Positions 24,101-36,015 of a stretch of DNA of 64,000 bases are shown one piece after another. The translations under genes and the position numbers were made by a program. Every line of letters begins with the position of its first letter. Within the stretch, counting starts at the first letter, position 1. The DNA comes from Arctopsyche grandis (taxonomy: Eukaryota > Arthropoda > Insecta > Trichoptera > Hydropsychidae), in assembly GCF_051622035.1 (NCBI RefSeq), contig NC_135360.1:7678001-7742000 (forward strand), in the 5' to 3' direction. Under the pieces are notes generated by a model. It had not been told where the DNA came from, did not search any database, and was given only the letters and a program-made list of their open reading frames with translations.

Positions 24101-27100
24101 TACTATAATAATATAGAATTATAATATATGTATTGAGTTCAATGATGACGGCTCGGTGAAACTCGTCACTCTTTTGAATTATATATGGATATATTTATAT
24201 ACTACGTACATACATACATGTGACCGTTGTGTATTTGTAAATATATGCATACATACCTGTCTGTTTGTATATGTAAATATATAAACATATATAACTTGCT
24301 CATAGGACGAGAATTAGGCGATGTATGCAAACGAATAATAATAAATGTGTATTTTGAAGCAGTATTCAATTTGTTGAACATTTTAATTTATTTTTTTGGT
24401 ACAAATCTCTCGTTCAAAGTTTTCTTTATAAGCCTATTTTTACCTTTATGAATATATATGTGAGTGTAAAAAAGTTGTAATAAAACTTTTTTTTATTCAA
24501 CCATGCGCATTTAAAAAATCTAAATTATACAATAATTTTTTATATAAATACCTGAGATTCAGAAGTGACGAGACAGTTAAAAAAATTATTAAAAATTTAA
24601 TGGCATTTTCCAAGATCATAACGGTTATTATTTTTTAACAATCGATTTATTACGAGTATCGTTATTAATTATTTAATTATTTAAATTATCAACCGAATCT
24701 TCGCACTTGCCGTGTTTTTCTTCATCTTTTTTTTACGAATTTTACTGGCGATCGGGTATATTTTTTATCTTCATTCAATCTAGCTTTCTTTTTTAGTCTG
24801 TATTGAGCACCCAATAAGTGTGGCTTTACGACAACATTTTGAAAAATGTTTTATATTATTGAGCTTATATTATTATATTTTGTGTTTTATTTTCTTAAAA
24901 TGAGTTAAACAAATATAATCTAAAGATATGATCAAAAGGTGAAGGAATATAAAAAAAAAAAAAAAAACTGAAGAAAAAAAATGATTACATTAAAATTATT
25001 TTGCTACCCAGAAGAAAAAAAACATTTTTGGCATTGGGCTTTTAATCTTTGCCTGACGGCCGCCCCCCGTGATCAGCTGCCCGCGTGCATTTCAATTTTT
25101 TTCCATATGGATCTTCCGACGCTGTTGAAAGGTCCCGGGTTCGAACCCTGGTAAGACCCCGATTGAAAAGATTTTTGCGGTGCTGCTAGTGAGATTCGGA
25201 TATTTGTGACTCCGAGACAATCATTACCTATCATAGTTTGCAAATTCATCTGATTTACTTGTTGGAACGCTTCCCCGAAAACTATTTGTCAAAAACATTC
25301 GAGCGGCCATTACGCACTGGGGTGCGTAATGGCCGCTCGACTGGTGGCGCCGCGTGGCGGATTCAAACACGAACCTTATTCCAGGTCGATTTTGCAAATG
25401 TTACAGGATTAGGTGCGAGTTTTGCGTAAGTGTGTTATCCGAATAACCAACCGGTGTGGTTTTAATTCGAACCGGTGACATGGCGTGCGGCCACTAGGTC
25501 AGCGACCGATTGTCAAACACGACTGACTGCACGGTGGCATCTCCAACGAACCGGGCTGGGTCATGACACCACTCTGTGAATTATGTCGGTGTGTGCCTTC
25601 AAGGTCTAGGTTTCACCAGAACGATCATTGTGGACCATGGTCGAAGGCGGCTAGTGAGACGATTCGGTTTTCCACGCTTAAATTAATTTCGTTTTAACAA
25701 TAGTACACACCTATGTATGTAGGTGCGTCGAATCGTTCACTATAGGGAAAATGATTGAAAATGTGAAAAGAGAAAGCTTTGATGCATCCAAGGTTGTCAT
25801 ACTATAGCTTATACTATGTTATATTATATGAGTGTGTAATTATCGAGGTCGAACATTATTTCGATTGATAATTCAATGGGCGCAATGCGGCTAATCGACT
25901 TTTGGACTGTCTCAAATGTTTCATGTTTGAATGCACAGTGGTACAAATCGTTTTGGTCACAGTTTAATTTGGTCTAAAATTGATTATATTAGCTTGAATA
26001 TTGATTTGATTACTGTAATTAAGCAATGTAGGTTTTGTTAGAAAATGAAAGTCGGTGTTCGATGGGTCAGTTATTTAAAATTATATTTAATGATCAGTAA
26101 CTTAGTTATGTATGTATGTCGATTGGTCAGTGCTTTATATTTAACGGTCGGAGTTTAATCAAATGGTCAGTTTATTTTTGAAGTTGTTTAATGTAATTTG
26201 ACATGTTAAGTTCTATTGTTCTATTGCGCATTGTGAAATGTTATGTATATTGAATTTTAAAATTGATTTTTAAAATGTTATAAAATGAACATATTGATGA
26301 ATATAATAAACTCTCCGTGCAAAGCAAAGAGCATCATTAACATATCACCTGAATTATATGTTTAAAAGACAATAAATAAAACATTAAAGAAATAGTTTTC
26401 GAATTACTTTCTCTAACTTATCGTTTATAGGTTGAAACGAAAAATATCGCTTGAGTCGATAGATAAATTTATGAGAGGTGTCCTTGTAAATTTTGGGTGC
26501 AAATAACATTTTTTCTATACTTGGGGTAGAGGTTGTCAGTTGTCTTTGATTGTATGTATTATCAGATCAGTATTGCTCAAACTGTGATGATTGCTATATT
26601 TAATTTTGTATAAAATTTATATACATTTCAATATTTTTCATGGAATAAACATTATGTATCTTATGGGTCATTTGAATGAAAGATTCAATTTGAGAAATAT
26701 ATATTGTTACGTGAGAAAAAAATCAGTCAATTTCAATATCTGGGGATTTGAAATATTTTCTGAATACGAAAGATTGGAATATTATCGACCTTGCGAAATC
26801 TGCAAGCTATAAAGCATTGAAGTATATGTATAGATTTTAAAATTATTCAATATTTCTATGAATAAACATTATATATGAAAGAAAATTTGAAACGTAATCT
26901 TTTAAATAATACTTTTTTATGAAGTTTGGAGGGTTTAATAACACGCACGCTGTGTTGATGGTCTTTGAATGAAGTTTTATTAAGAACACAGCTTATGTTT
27001 TTACGATATTGAGTCAAGTAACTGATCGTTAAATTCTTAAGTTAATGACTACCTGTAATTAATAACTGTGTGTTATTAAATTTTGAATGGCATTTTGTCG

Positions 27101-30100
27101 GGGTTGGTCCGCTTTTCATTGCATGCAAATTGGCTGGTTGTAAAGATGGTATGATAATTATAACACGCATGCACTATAATTATGTACATTATGTTGATAA
27201 GTAAACCGATTGTTATATACGCTTCAGTAGATTGGAATTTTTTTAATCTGAATTCGTATTAGGGGATTTCATTTTATTTTTGTTGGTTCTCACTTTGATA
27301 CACTTCTTTGCAGTATGCTGGCTAGCTCATTCAGTGCCAGCTGCAGTTTTTGGGCCGCTTCTGATGGCATTTCGGTATTTGTCGACAGCTGTCTTCCGGT
27401 GGCCAGAACTTCTGTGTCGGCCGCTTCTGAAAATCCGTAATCACAAAAACGAATTAAACGGTGAGAAAGTGAGTGAAATGAAAAAAAGATAGTAGGCAAA
27501 AAAGAAAAGTGACGCTAATCGGTGCTAAAAATATGTAGTTGATAAAAAAACAGATGATATATTCAAATTGGAATGAGTTAGCATGAGTGTGCGAATATAT
27601 TGTTGTGATAACTTATTGGTGATTGTTTATCATCGATGTGATTTAGAATATTTAGCGTTAATGTAGGTTATTTGCATATGTATGTATACAACCGAAGTTT
27701 TCTTAGGAAAGTTTTTCTTAAGTGGTTTCAAGTTGGATTCTGCAGAGGACAGAGTGCATGATATTATACTAGCAAACAATGATTATTGTGGGAAAAGTAT
27801 AATTAACTGTCTGTGTGTGTGCTTTTCAAATAGGAGAAAATTAAACTTTCATCTTAGATGAATACTGAGATAGTTTGAAATTGTACTTTTATTGTTTTAT
27901 CATATTAATTTTACTACTAATGAAAGTGTCCGCATACGCATAAGCTGAATTTTTCAATCTATTTAAATGCAATTTAACAAAAAAATAAAAGTTTGATTTA
28001 TTATATTATTATTGAGGTTTCATTTTGATAACCGCATTAATAATCTTTGCAATGAAATTCATACATTATTTGAGTTTACGTCATTACGTTTTAGATAGAA
28101 ATTTGGCGGAGATTCATTTAAAGAAAAGCTTTAATAGGTGAAAAGACCATTAAAACATTTCTCTTTATATATGTACATATGTAGAAGAATTATTTCATTA
28201 TTCATCGGGAAAACTTAAATTTTCTCAAAAAGGTGTTGTGAAAATTTGGTTTGCTGTCATTAAAAATGAATTAATCGATTTTTGAAATGTCACAAATAAA
28301 CATTATTATACAATATAGAAAATTTTGTAGGTATCGTAATATGTCTAGAAAATTGTCCAGTCATTTTAATACATTTAAGATTTCTTCAAGCGTGCATTTT
28401 TTAAATAAATAATTATAATATATACACCTACATAAACTGCATTAAATTATTAACATCGTTTTGCCATTTAATTACGTTATTAAATCAGAAGCCCAAATTA
28501 AGATTTTAATTCACTAAGTAATATAATTTAGAATACAAATTTGCATATTAAATACATTTACATAATAAAACAAACAAACCGAATCACTTTTACTATCACA
28601 ATAAAAAAATCACTCTACATAATTACATTTGTACGTTCATAAGCGAAAGTTTTTCCCTTCAAATGGAAAGACCACTGAAAAGAATCGAACACTATTTTAG
28701 AACTTTTCAACTGAAGTCTCCATACACAATGCCTTCTAATGAGTCAAAGCCTAACTAAAACCCAAAACAATGAATTTACGCGATTATATACTAATATTCA
28801 AGATATTTTCGTGTCTAAAATGAGAGACGTGCAACGGCCGGGTGAAATTAACCTTAATACTGCATAAGGTCATCGAGAGCGCGTTTCGGTCGTCACACAC
28901 ACATACCATTTGACCAACTTCCTGATTTAAGAATCCGGTACGGCCCACATGGAACCCCATAACAGGACTACGAAACCCGGACCGAAACCCAAACGACCCG
29001 AATTGCTTCCGAGGAAGAAAGCGGTCCGACCACACACAATTTTCTATAGCCAAACGTGAAACTTGGATACGATTAGTGTAGCTGTGAATTTATTATGTGT
29101 GATATTTTAAGTACTGCAGAATCGTCTGGCGTTGCTCGGGTGCATAAAAGTTTGAAAAAAATCATCATCAGATAGTGTCATAAATTTGGAGGTTCTAAAT
29201 TATTGAACATTGTAGATTTACATAGGAGATGTGACGAACATATCTATTAGAGTTGTTTTATAAGTGCGCGTAATTTCGTAGCTTGACTTTGGAAGTTTGC
29301 GAAACGACTTTGTTGTAATATAATGTAAGCTTTATGGCCGGTACTTGAAGTAGCATTAATCGTTTTCGTTCTAGATTTGTTGTCTGCGAATTTGAATTTA
29401 ATTTTGTGCCTGTTTTGAATGTTCCGTTGTAATTTTTACTTTTTTTTATTATGTATGAGTTTTTTTATATAAAAATTTTCGATAGTGATCTTCTTTTCGC
29501 ACGTAATTTAATAACAATTATTTATGAGTTAAAAAACAATTATGTATGATCTTGGACGCAATTCGTCGTCCGTATCTTCCGTTATTGTTTATATATTGTA
29601 TTTTGTATGGGTGAGTGTGTCTGATTTGTTATAGTCGGTTTCACTATAAGTCGATTTGGTTCGTTTGGATGTTTTTATATTTGGTTGGTTAGAATTTATT
29701 ATTTATCATCGGATTTTTCCAGGGCAATATCCTTTTGGAGCGGGGTAAGTTGTCGATAAATCGTATAGGTAACACATTATATAAATTAAATAGTTTCTAT
29801 AGGCTAACGGAAATATAACAAACGGTGATCGGATAAATGCACTCTTGAGCCGCCGCACTTTCAAAGATGCTCTAGGAGAACAAACACAATATAATTTTAC
29901 AAAAATGCGCCAAGGGGTATTTGTATGTTATCCGAGGGTGCTAGCTCAATTTTTTTGGAATTCTATTGCGTAAATCCTTCTTGAGCGCCTTGAAATTAGG
30001 ATTTCTCGAAACTGCGCCACTATTCAGTGCAATTCAGTGCATTCTTCGAGGAACCATGACAAACAACATTCTCTTCTTCTATTGTCAACCTTAACATGTC

Positions 30101-33100
30101 CTTAGAACATGCACTATTTTTTTTAATTATTCAGAGGGAGAATTTTGGTCCTCGTGGTTCATAGAAAATATTCAACGCTAATATTAGATGTCCATTGATT
30201 TGGTACTAATTAATTACAATCAATATATTGTTCTTTCATTGTTTATTAAATCATTTTGATTTCATAAATTATACTAATTTATTGAAAAATATAAAGCAAT
30301 AGCCCAGTTCGGCCTCTTAAGCGGGGGCTGCGGAGTCGGATCAAAATTAACCGACTTCGATTTCGACTCCGAGTCCAACTCCGACTCCAAACTCCGACTA
30401 CGACTTCAATGATTTTAGTAAAATTGACTTTTAATGAAAATAAGTGATATTAATAATGAAAATAATAGCGATAAAATACAAAAAATAAGGAAATTAGTAT
30501 TTTTTTTTTAATTATTGGTAATTAAATAGGTATAAATAAAATGTAAGTACATTCATAATGTATGTGCATTAATGTCGTACACTAAAAATCAATTTAATAA
30601 AAAAATTAAAGTAAAGATGAAAAAAAAAGATATAACAACAAAAATAACCAAAAAAATCGAGGAATTCAACGATTTTATTTATAATGTCATTTGAATTCAT
30701 GATTTTTAAAAAGAAATTATTAAATTTCAATTAATTATTGGATTTTACACATACTGTAATAAAGAAAATAATAATAAAACTAATATTAAACCTGTAATAA
30801 AAAGAGTTGGAGTCAGTCGATTTTTTACGATTCCGACTACTACGAACCCGCTTGAAATATTCCAACTCAACGACTGCGACTCCGACTCCACAGCCCTGCT
30901 CTTATGTGAGCAGTTTTTCATTTGTGCCTTAATTTCCATTAGATCCTTAGTTATTATGATTTTTTAAATATTTAGGTTTGTTTCATTATACATTTGTACA
31001 ACATACTAAAATTTTGTAATATATTTCGTTAAAATTGCAATGCATGTCATTAAATAAAATCAAAGTAAAAAAAAAACCGAAAACAAGGTTTTTGAATAGC
31101 TAAACAGAATAGTATTGGCATCGTAAACGATCTTTTAAGCACATTTCTGTATAATAAATTCACACATAGAAAAGCGACATTCTTGCATACTGGAAACTTT
31201 GTATATGTACTTTGTATTATCTATGTGCATTTCTAAAAGTGTAATTGCACAGTGCAGCGATGCATATTTTACGACTTGCACGCAACTAATTTGTACCATG
31301 GGAACATCGACAATCAATTAGTACCATGTCACTTTTTCACAACGCAAATTAAAGATATCAATCTCCTCTTTTCACATACTAAGTAATGTATTATATGCAC
31401 GTGTCGTTTTCACACATCATTCACCCGAGAATAATAAAAACGGTATTATCTTTAACCCAAATCCCTATATAATAGCTGGTTTTCACCGAAACTATTAATT
31501 AAATTTAAAAGTTAATTAAAACGAAAAGACACCTCCGTTTATATTATATTATTTAGCCTAATGACGCAGCGATCTTCGTCACCTCGTTCGTGCTCTTCGG
31601 TTACACTTCGGTGCGTATCATACGACGTGTGAATGTTACTTCGGCGCTTAACGGTTCGAAAATTTATTCTGTTAGATATGTATATTATGCAAAATATGAT
31701 AATAATTATTATGATGTTACGATGGTGTTTTCGGGTGTGAATAATAATTCGATAGGGCGACTCTTACTTTCGTAGTAAAAATATGAAAAATGAACAAAAA
31801 AAAGAACGATCTTGCGACGACTTTCACTGCGTGTTAAAAAAGTCGTATCAATTTTGTAATACTATCATTTTTCCCCTCGGCCGAGGTCGTTTACGTGTTA
31901 CGCGACGTTAACGTGTTATACCGGATGTTAATGTTATTGTAATGTATTTTTAAACGATCAAGCTTTCTTCTTCGCTATGTCGTTTGTTATTATCAAAGTG
32001 GGTCAAATCAAGGCGTGTGTGATGTGATGTTCAGTGTTATAATGTATGTATGTATTATATGTATCTACTTATGATTATTTATAAACTAAGATTTCTATTT
32101 TTTTATGAGGTAATTAATAATAGAGCTTTTGCTATCGTCTTTCATATTTTACATACATACACATGTATGTTAAAATTAGTTATTAATTATTATAATAGTT
32201 CAAGTCTTTGAATTTTTTAGTCTAATTGTACTAATTGATAATATATTATATATACATATATACACACACATATATATATATAATGAAATAGTATAGTGAT
32301 TTCTATAGATTAAATAAATTGCTATGATCTTTCCCCAATAATGTACTACATATTTTATACATAATAACAAGCTTGTAAAAATGCTCAATAATTGGTGAAA
32401 TTAATTTATTTAAGATATTTGTTAGAATAACAGATCTCGTACTAATTTCATACTATGCAATTATTTTTATAAACCTCCGAAATTTCTTTAATAATTGCAT
32501 ATTTTTTAGAAACGAATTAAGCACTTAATTTTATATTTTTGATCACATAAAATTGCAGTATTATAGTTAGACATACTATATATTTATAATATTATTAAAA
32601 TAGAAAATTTATTTATATATACATAAATACATATAATGTTTTGCGTTTAAATATATAAAATATTGGTAGCCTGTAATACTTCCATTCTGCTTTTCCAAGA
32701 TACTGGGCTAATCGAATTAAAATAAGTGATAACGATTTCTGAATTTTTTTGGAACTGAAAATTTGGACTTCAAATATAAATGTTCATATGTATGTAGTTA
32801 ATAATTTCACATGGGAATTTTGATTACATTACACGTTAGTTGATAATTTTGCATTATTAGATTGCTATATTATTTATAAATATAGAAAATCTTATATTAT
32901 TTATTCAAAATAAAAATCAATAGTTTGAGATTTGCTTAAAAATCTTTTCATTTATGGAATCATTATAATAATATGTTTGTGATGAAGCATTTTTCTTGTA
33001 TCTTGAAGCATATATCTTTATAACATAACATGTATTTACTTATACATATGTACAGGAGCTCAAATTTTGTGTGTCTATTGAGATTTTTCATTTCAATTAT

Positions 33101-33398
33101 ACACAATATGGGCCGGAGTGTTAAAAATATGTAATTGGATTGACTCATTACCTCCCCAAGACTTCATTTCGTCTTCCAGAGTGTCTTCCCAACTGTCCAG
33201 CATTTTTCCAGCGTATTGCCTCGCACAGTGCGCCGGTTGAGGTTCGAAACTGCATTTCAGCACGCTCATGAGATCTGGTGCGTCGCTGCGCTCCCTCGTC
33301 GCCAGAGTTTGGTTTTCCGCATTTTCTTCCGCGGAAATTGCACAAGTGAGGGTCAGCACTAAGATGGAAATGTTCCACGCTATCCTGGCAGAGGCCAT
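18081..33398 (-). CDS. Osiris-family protein (DUF1676), six exons, about 382 aa
   Basis: Exons 33398-33152, 27426-27294, 22824-22499, 20668-20463, 18896-18771 and 18191-18081 join in frame with GT/AG junctions at every step. Residues 1-23 look like a signal peptide. Cys49 and Cys58 lie in LKCSFEPQPAHCARQYAG, like the cysteine pair of Osiris proteins. Residues 128-235 are Gly/Lys/Glu-rich. Residues 247-294, after seven lysines, form a long hydrophobic stretch typical of the family. VIYYEHAQHQHHYEH and GGGWGGYW follow. Osiris proteins are insect-restricted, secreted or endosomal, and linked to cuticle formation. I do not see a clear AQxLAY motif, and the Lys/Gly segment is unusual, so I give no paralogue number. 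The last intron may instead use a donor that shortens exon 5 by four codons. Confidence 0.8.
18771..18896 (-). CDS. Osiris-like gene, exon 5 (His-rich)
   Basis: Acceptor CGCTTTCAG. Encodes VIYYEHAQHQHHYEHDDDH, then the Gly/Trp motif. The donor is either AAG|GTAGAA (ending 18771) or CCC|GTTAAG (ending 18783); both keep the frame. Without splicing the frame reads on to TAA about 14 codons later. Confidence 0.7.
19403..19624. mobile_element. MITE with perfect 23-bp terminal inverted repeats
   Basis: 19403-19425 (starting catatgagccgttatat) is the exact reverse complement of 19602-19624. The 222-bp element lies in an intron of the Osiris-like gene. A related, more worn copy is at 32625-32800. 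No coding capacity; superfamily unknown. Confidence 0.75.
20463..20668 (-). CDS. Osiris-like gene, exon 4 (hydrophobic domain)
   Basis: Acceptor ACAAATTCCAG, donor AAAAG|GTGAGA. Encodes DGRGKKKKKKKAILKLLLL and onward to FFAIALAGLALNIARFWLDL. This exon is the strongest evidence for the Osiris call. Confidence 0.85.
21025..21303 (-). CDS. Unplaced 92-codon reading frame, hypothetical
   Basis: It opens with a hydrophobic N-terminus (YFFLLILINVFI) that could be a signal anchor, and ends with ALALLRSILNILDC. It lies in an intron of the Osiris-like gene on the same strand. I do not recognise it. It could be chance, an alternative exon or a transposon remnant. Confidence 0.15.
   Translation of the reverse strand: MSHIYKGIPVNYFFLLILINVFISQWHNSNHRCFDDEYLKYEDPAFSIFVEIKKSPGHSLSITVRQMLNNTPDALALLRSILNILDCNIQSK
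22499..22824 (-). CDS. Osiris-like gene, exon 3
   Basis: Acceptor TTTCTTTCAG, donor GGAAG|GTAAAG. Encodes seven consecutive glycines, lysine runs and an acidic EQDEDEDEE stretch. An internal ATG at 22820 could mislead a single-exon reading; the phase-matched acceptor four bases upstream shows that this is an internal exon. Confidence 0.8.
23272..23660 (+). mobile_element. tRNA-derived SINE with tail type B
   Basis: agccagcagcattgattg, then a good B box (gggttcgatccc) and the shared body (gctgctggtcaaacttagat, gttgaaatggttt, tatatcaccactatttga). Its 3' end is not the ggccttcctgg tail of its relatives but ggatccatcagctatgctgt followed by a ctcaa-type end, as in the LINE fragment at 14893-15188. 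Lies in the exon 2-exon 3 intron of the Osiris-like gene. Confidence 0.75.
25095..25298 (+). mobile_element. SINE fragment
   Basis: A tRNA-like B box (gggttcgaaccctgg) with the SINE body (cattacctatcatagtttgc, tgttggaacgcttcc). It lacks the tail and ends at a perfect hairpin. Confidence 0.6.
25299..25340. repeat. Perfect hairpin, 19-bp arms
   Basis: The arms 25299-25317 and 25322-25340 (tcgagcggccattacgcac and its complement) are exact and enclose tggg. They sit at the broken end of a SINE. Confidence 0.8.
25441..25690. other. GC-richer segment without a recognisable frame
   Basis: It contains attcgaaccggtgac and other tRNA-like fragments but no complete A/B-box pair. Probably old repeat sequence. 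Confidence 0.25.
26050..26300. repeat. Dispersed repeat, second copy of 5270-5545
   Basis: Repeated tggtcagt motifs, then aatttgacatgttaagttct, an a-rich stretch and gaacatattgatgaat, in the same order as near 5270-5545. Lies in the exon 2-exon 3 intron of the Osiris-like gene. Confidence 0.5.
27294..27426 (-). CDS. Osiris-like gene, exon 2
   Basis: Acceptor GATTTTCAG, donor AAA|GTGAGA. Encodes residues 83-126 plus two bases of 127, including the amphipathic EAAQKLQLALNELASILQR. Phases match both neighbours. Confidence 0.8.
27500..30321. other. Intron 1 of the Osiris-like gene, left part; no feature seen
   Basis: AT-rich. A GC-richer patch at 28800-29060 has a frame on both strands but no start, splice or domain context. 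Confidence 0.45.
30322..30898. mobile_element. Non-autonomous hAT-type element, 577 bp
   Basis: The ends cgggggctgcggagtcgga and, inverted, cagggctgtggagtcgga form terminal inverted repeats. The flanks ctcttaag (30314-30321) and ctcttatg (30899-30906) agree at seven of eight positions, as an aged 8-bp target duplication would. Repeated gactccgac motifs lie just inside each end. The interior is AT-rich and non-coding. The element sits in intron 1 of the Osiris-like gene. Confidence 0.75.
32625..32800. mobile_element. Worn copy of the 19403-19624 MITE
   Basis: It shares ataatgttttgcgttt, gtaatac-tt-attctg-ttttcc and tggaactgaaaat in order with the 19.4-kb copy, ending near ttcatatg. The left inverted end is degraded. 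Confidence 0.55.
33152..33398 (-). CDS. Osiris-like gene, exon 1
   Basis: It begins at ATG (33398-33396), the first after the predicted cap site, and encodes the signal peptide and the cysteine pair (residues 1-82). The donor is GGGAG|GTAATG and leaves one base of codon 83. Confidence 0.85.
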
Positions 33399-33477
33399 CG
33401 TTTCGTAAGTCTATCGGTCAGCAGCGGTGCGAGTTCATTTCACGTACGAGTTCGCGTTCGCGGTCAAGATCAAGGGC

Positions 33478-33514
33478 GACTGGCGTCTGTTGTGGTGCAG
33501 CACGCGGTTTTATA
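33478..33514 (-). promoter_or_regulatory. TATA box and initiator of the Osiris-like gene
   Basis: On the minus strand TATAAAA occupies 33514-33508 in a GC-rich setting. CCAGTC lies 33 bases downstream, with the likely start at A33481, the usual TATA-to-start spacing. This gives a 5' UTR of about 83 bases. Inference from spacing and motif only. Confidence 0.65.
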
Positions 33515-33739
33515 CCGGGCCAGTGGTGCCGAAGCATCGGCCGACGAGCCGATTCGGTTCGGTTGAATGGTGGTAATGATATTCAAAGATGTTTGGATGA
33601 CTTGGAATTTTATATGAAATGTTGTAACTAATTTTTAAGTATTTTTCTTTTGATACTTATTAGACTTTTGATTGTTTATACCCGAAGTGTGTATTAAATA
33701 CTACTATATATAATATTTGTAAACCATCGATTCAATTTT

Positions 33740-33777
33740 GAAACCCATCGATTCAATGGAAATTGAATCGATGGGTT
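33740..33777. repeat. Hairpin with 17-bp arms
   Basis: aaacccatcgattcaat at 33740-33756 is exactly complementary to 33761-33777, with loop ggaa. A direct partial copy, accatcgattcaat, precedes it at 33722. It lies about 220 bp upstream of the Osiris-like TATA box. Confidence 0.7.
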
Positions 33778-35975
33778 TTGAAATCGAACTACGTCTATTC
33801 GTAGTTGCGTCATGAAAAACATTCATTAAATTGATACTATCTCTCGTATAGGAATAATATATACTTACATATATCGTTGAATAGACGCTTTCTTATATAA
33901 GGTCATATTATTTCTAATATAAGGATAATATTATAAGACGCTTTTTGTATATTACTTTATAAGGAGTTGACATAATTTATATCACGCTAATTTATACTAA
34001 CATTAAAATGCTACAGTCCCAATATAACATCCAGGTAGTTGTAGACATACATAACTAACAAACTTACCAGGAGATTTTATGCCAATCACTAATAACCAAA
34101 CTTATAAACTTGTGAGGAGTCACGATGGTTACAATATTTCCATACCTTTCAGGTATCCACACAAATTTCCTAAACACAATTTGCTTTAAATCTTCAACTT
34201 CAATTCAAAAAATTTCCTAAACACGATTTGATTTAAATCTTTGGTTAAGAACAAAATGTCGATCTGTGTTTTAATAACCACAAGTTACCACCAGCAGCGT
34301 ATTTGGCTGGGACTTTAATCCACGACCCTCTACTAGTATGGAATAGCTCTACTAGTGCACTACGTTGTGGCTATAATATAAGATAATGCTTTAAATACTA
34401 ATAATAGAAATAATATGTAAAATAGATAATGATCACTTTAGAAGTTAGATGGATTGATTTAAAAATCATAGTATTTGAAATGATTAAAAATCTATTTGCA
34501 TAATATGTCAAAGAATGGTAATTTTGTATGTTTTGTGTACATATATGTATATTTTTAACAATTTTTTTACTGTTACGGGTAGCCATTTCCATATTCTAAT
34601 TATCAGCATACTTAACACTTTTTGTTAAATAAAAGTGTTTGCCAATTCAAGTTAACTACATATATGTAAGTATTATTTATTGTAAAGTTTTATCTTTGTA
34701 AGTTTCGTATGTATGTACATATCTATATATAAAATTGATTAGAGAATAATGAATTAAATAAGCAATAGTTGGCATTAACGTATACATAAGCTCAGTACGC
34801 GGAAACAACAGTTGACGACAACTGATGAAGAAAGTCTATATGTTGACGCACATTACGTTTTAAAACATGAACAAAAAACGAACACACTCAAAAATACTCT
34901 TTAACAAGTCGAACTTTAAGGTTCAAAATCGCTGGAAGAGAATCAATTATACATTTATTTTCTCCTTCGGGTTTTTAACAAAATCGATATATTATCGCGA
35001 TTTAATCAAAGGTCGAGGTATTCGCATACCTACATGCATACCTACGTACAATATGTGTGTTTTGAGGGTCGACTTAATGAATCCTAATTTCGAAAACTCG
35101 TATGCCACATGTGTGGGCACTTTGGGATTTTATATCCGAGGCAATTTGTGAAATTACACGCGTCGAACGGGAACCGGATTCGTTGGAGTGTTTTCGAGGG
35201 TTTATTTATTATAGTGGTGCGTGCGGGGTTTGTGTTTATTATGCAAAGAGGACATCCCGAGACCGAAAATGCGAGCTCGTCTTCGACTTTGCGAGTTCGT
35301 CTTCGGAGACATGTCGTGTTATAATCTAGTTCTTTCTGGGCGTCCCAGATTTCATATCAGGTTTTAATAAAGCCCATGTTCCGATCGTGGCTCGCGACGT
35401 TTATATTACGCGTTCGATTTTGAACGGTCGTTTGTGTCGTGTATTCGGAAATTTGCACGGTTTCGTGGTTAGTCTCATTTTTTTTTTGTAATTGGATGAA
35501 TCATATTAGGAAATGTTTGTTTTATACGGTTTTTCTTTCTGGATATTGATATTTGATTTGTGTGCCCGTCTGTCGTTCTCCTGTCACTATATAAATAAAT
35601 AAAATAGTAAATGTTTAGATTTGAATTTCTGCCTGGGAAATATTTGTCTAGGATCTACCTATGTATGCAAATCTACTTACATATTATCATTTATTTTAAC
35701 ATTTATTTTTTATGTATGTATATAAATAGATATTTTAGGGCAACAGAAATATTTGCTATAATTAAGCATTAAATATGTTTTGTATTACTTCAATCTTCTT
35801 TTTGCACAAATATAAAAGCACTATTGGTTAGAATAGCTTGAATTAAATATTTGTCTGTATCTTTATATGTACATATGTATCTATGCGTATATAACGCGTA
35901 TGGCTGATATTTCTAAATCTATCGTTAGTTGATAGATCTTTCTATTTGATAAATTTATCATTATGTCGCTAGTAT

Positions 35976-35978
<3 letters not shown>

Positions 35979-36010
<32 letters not shown>
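35979..36010. repeat. (TA)n microsatellite
   Basis: An uninterrupted run of about 32 bases. Confidence 0.9.

Positions 36011-36015
<5 letters not shown>

Noticed and set aside
27280..27492. A 70-codon plus-strand frame opposite exon 2
   Set aside because: A shadow of the minus-strand exon, whose phase and splice sites fit the gene.
28784..29053. An 89-codon minus-strand frame in a GC-richer patch, with KPGPKPKRP on the opposite strand
   Set aside because: No splice sites in phase with the Osiris-like exons, no recognised domain and no second copy. Chance cannot be excluded.
35102..35329. Overlapping plus-strand frames in a GC-richer patch
   Set aside because: Two frames are open at once, neither has domain-like content, and no neighbouring exon was found.
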